Positions 8,426 to 8,665 of a stretch of 8,665 nt of DNA are shown here, piece by piece. Made by a program: the position numbers and the translations under genes. Within the stretch, counting starts at the first letter, position 1. Every line of letters starts with the position of its first letter. The stretch comes from Candidatus Apopatosoma intestinale (lineage in GTDB: Bacteria; Bacillota; Clostridia; Oscillospirales; CAG-272): contig JAGHUY010000045.1 in assembly GCA_018064545.1 (NCBI GenBank), forward strand, positions 1-8,665, written 5' to 3'. The notes beneath the pieces were generated by a model. The model had not been told where the DNA came from. It did not search any database and saw only the letters and a program-made list of their open reading frames with translations.

Positions 8426-8665
8426 TTATTTTGACCGGCCGATCGTCTCAATGACGTTTTCGGTCTCCTTGTCAAACAGATAGATGCTCTGATAGGGTAC
8501 GGTAAAACGGATCTGCGCGTCTGTTTCGGGCGTTTCATGCGGATCTGTTTTGAGGATCGACTTGATGCCGCCGATATCAACGTAGACATTCGTGTTGTCT
8601 CCGAGGAGTTCTGTCAGTTCCACGTCGCAGGTCATCACAAAGCCATTCTCTTCATGCGCGCCGAG
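8426..8665 (-). CDS. Sugar ABC transporter ATP-binding protein, MsmX/UgpC type (partial, C-terminus only)
   Basis: Only the last 79 residues and the stop are visible; the frame stays open to the window edge and the 5' part lies beyond 8665. The piece matches the regulatory TOBE/OB-fold end of MsmX/MsmK/UgpC/MalK-type ATPases. It starts with LGAHEENGF, continues with VELTELLGDNTNVYVDIGG and ends with IYLFDKETENVIETIG, equivalent to the family's 'E.lGse..ly...g' and 'lhlFDkeTe.ai' motifs. Such subunits energise CUT1 sugar importers, and one ATPase often serves several transporters in Bacillota. The Walker and signature motifs are not in view, so the call rests on the C-terminal domain alone. 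Its place upstream of uxaE would fit import of pectin- or uronate-derived oligosaccharides, which is inference. Confidence 0.8.
   Translation of the reverse strand, partial: LGAHEENGFVMTCDVELTELLGDNTNVYVDIGGIKSILKTDPHETPETDAQIRFTVPYQSIYLFDKETENVIETIGRSK

Overview
The window looks like chromosomal DNA of an anaerobic Bacillota member of the Clostridia type, probably gut- or rumen-associated and perhaps uncultured. The support is two Gram-positive-style lipoproteins with Lys-Lys signal peptides and lipobox cysteines, strong AGGAG-type ribosome binding sites, tight overlapping operon packing, moderate GC (roughly half or slightly above by eye), and a UxaE-type hexuronate epimerase next to an MsmX/UgpC-type sugar ATPase. 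Taxonomy is inferred from style only.

Left part (1-6727, + strand). A small lipoprotein resembling DUF4430/transcobalamin-C proteins comes first, followed by a strong GC-rich hairpin. Then comes a compact cluster of five genes: a BMP/PnrA-family nucleoside-binding lipoprotein, a double-domain ABC ATPase, two BPD_transp_2 permeases, and a divergent ADP-ribosylglycohydrolase-family enzyme with a long N-terminal extension. Intergenic distances inside the cluster are +2, -11, -4 and +7 nt, so it is almost certainly one operon. The likely logic is uptake of a nucleoside (or ribosylated compound) followed by intracellular cleavage of its N-ribosidic bond. The transporter family is well supported; the link to the hydrolase is inferred from position.

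Middle (6728-6860). This is a convergent intergenic region with a perfect 14-bp inverted repeat flanked by A4/T4 tracts, a textbook bidirectional terminator. A second small hairpin lies beside the minus-strand stop codon.

Right part (6861-8665, - strand). A complete tagaturonate epimerase gene (uxaE, pectin/galacturonate catabolism) is preceded by the C-terminal end of an MsmX/UgpC-type sugar ABC ATPase that runs off the window. The two may be co-transcribed and point to uptake and use of plant-derived oligo- or uronosaccharides.

No tRNA, rRNA, CRISPR array, insertion sequence or clear riboswitch was seen. Nothing is convincingly a wholly new system. The best candidate for follow-up is the BMP transporter plus atypical ADP-ribosylglycohydrolase operon, with its upstream DUF4430-like lipoprotein.
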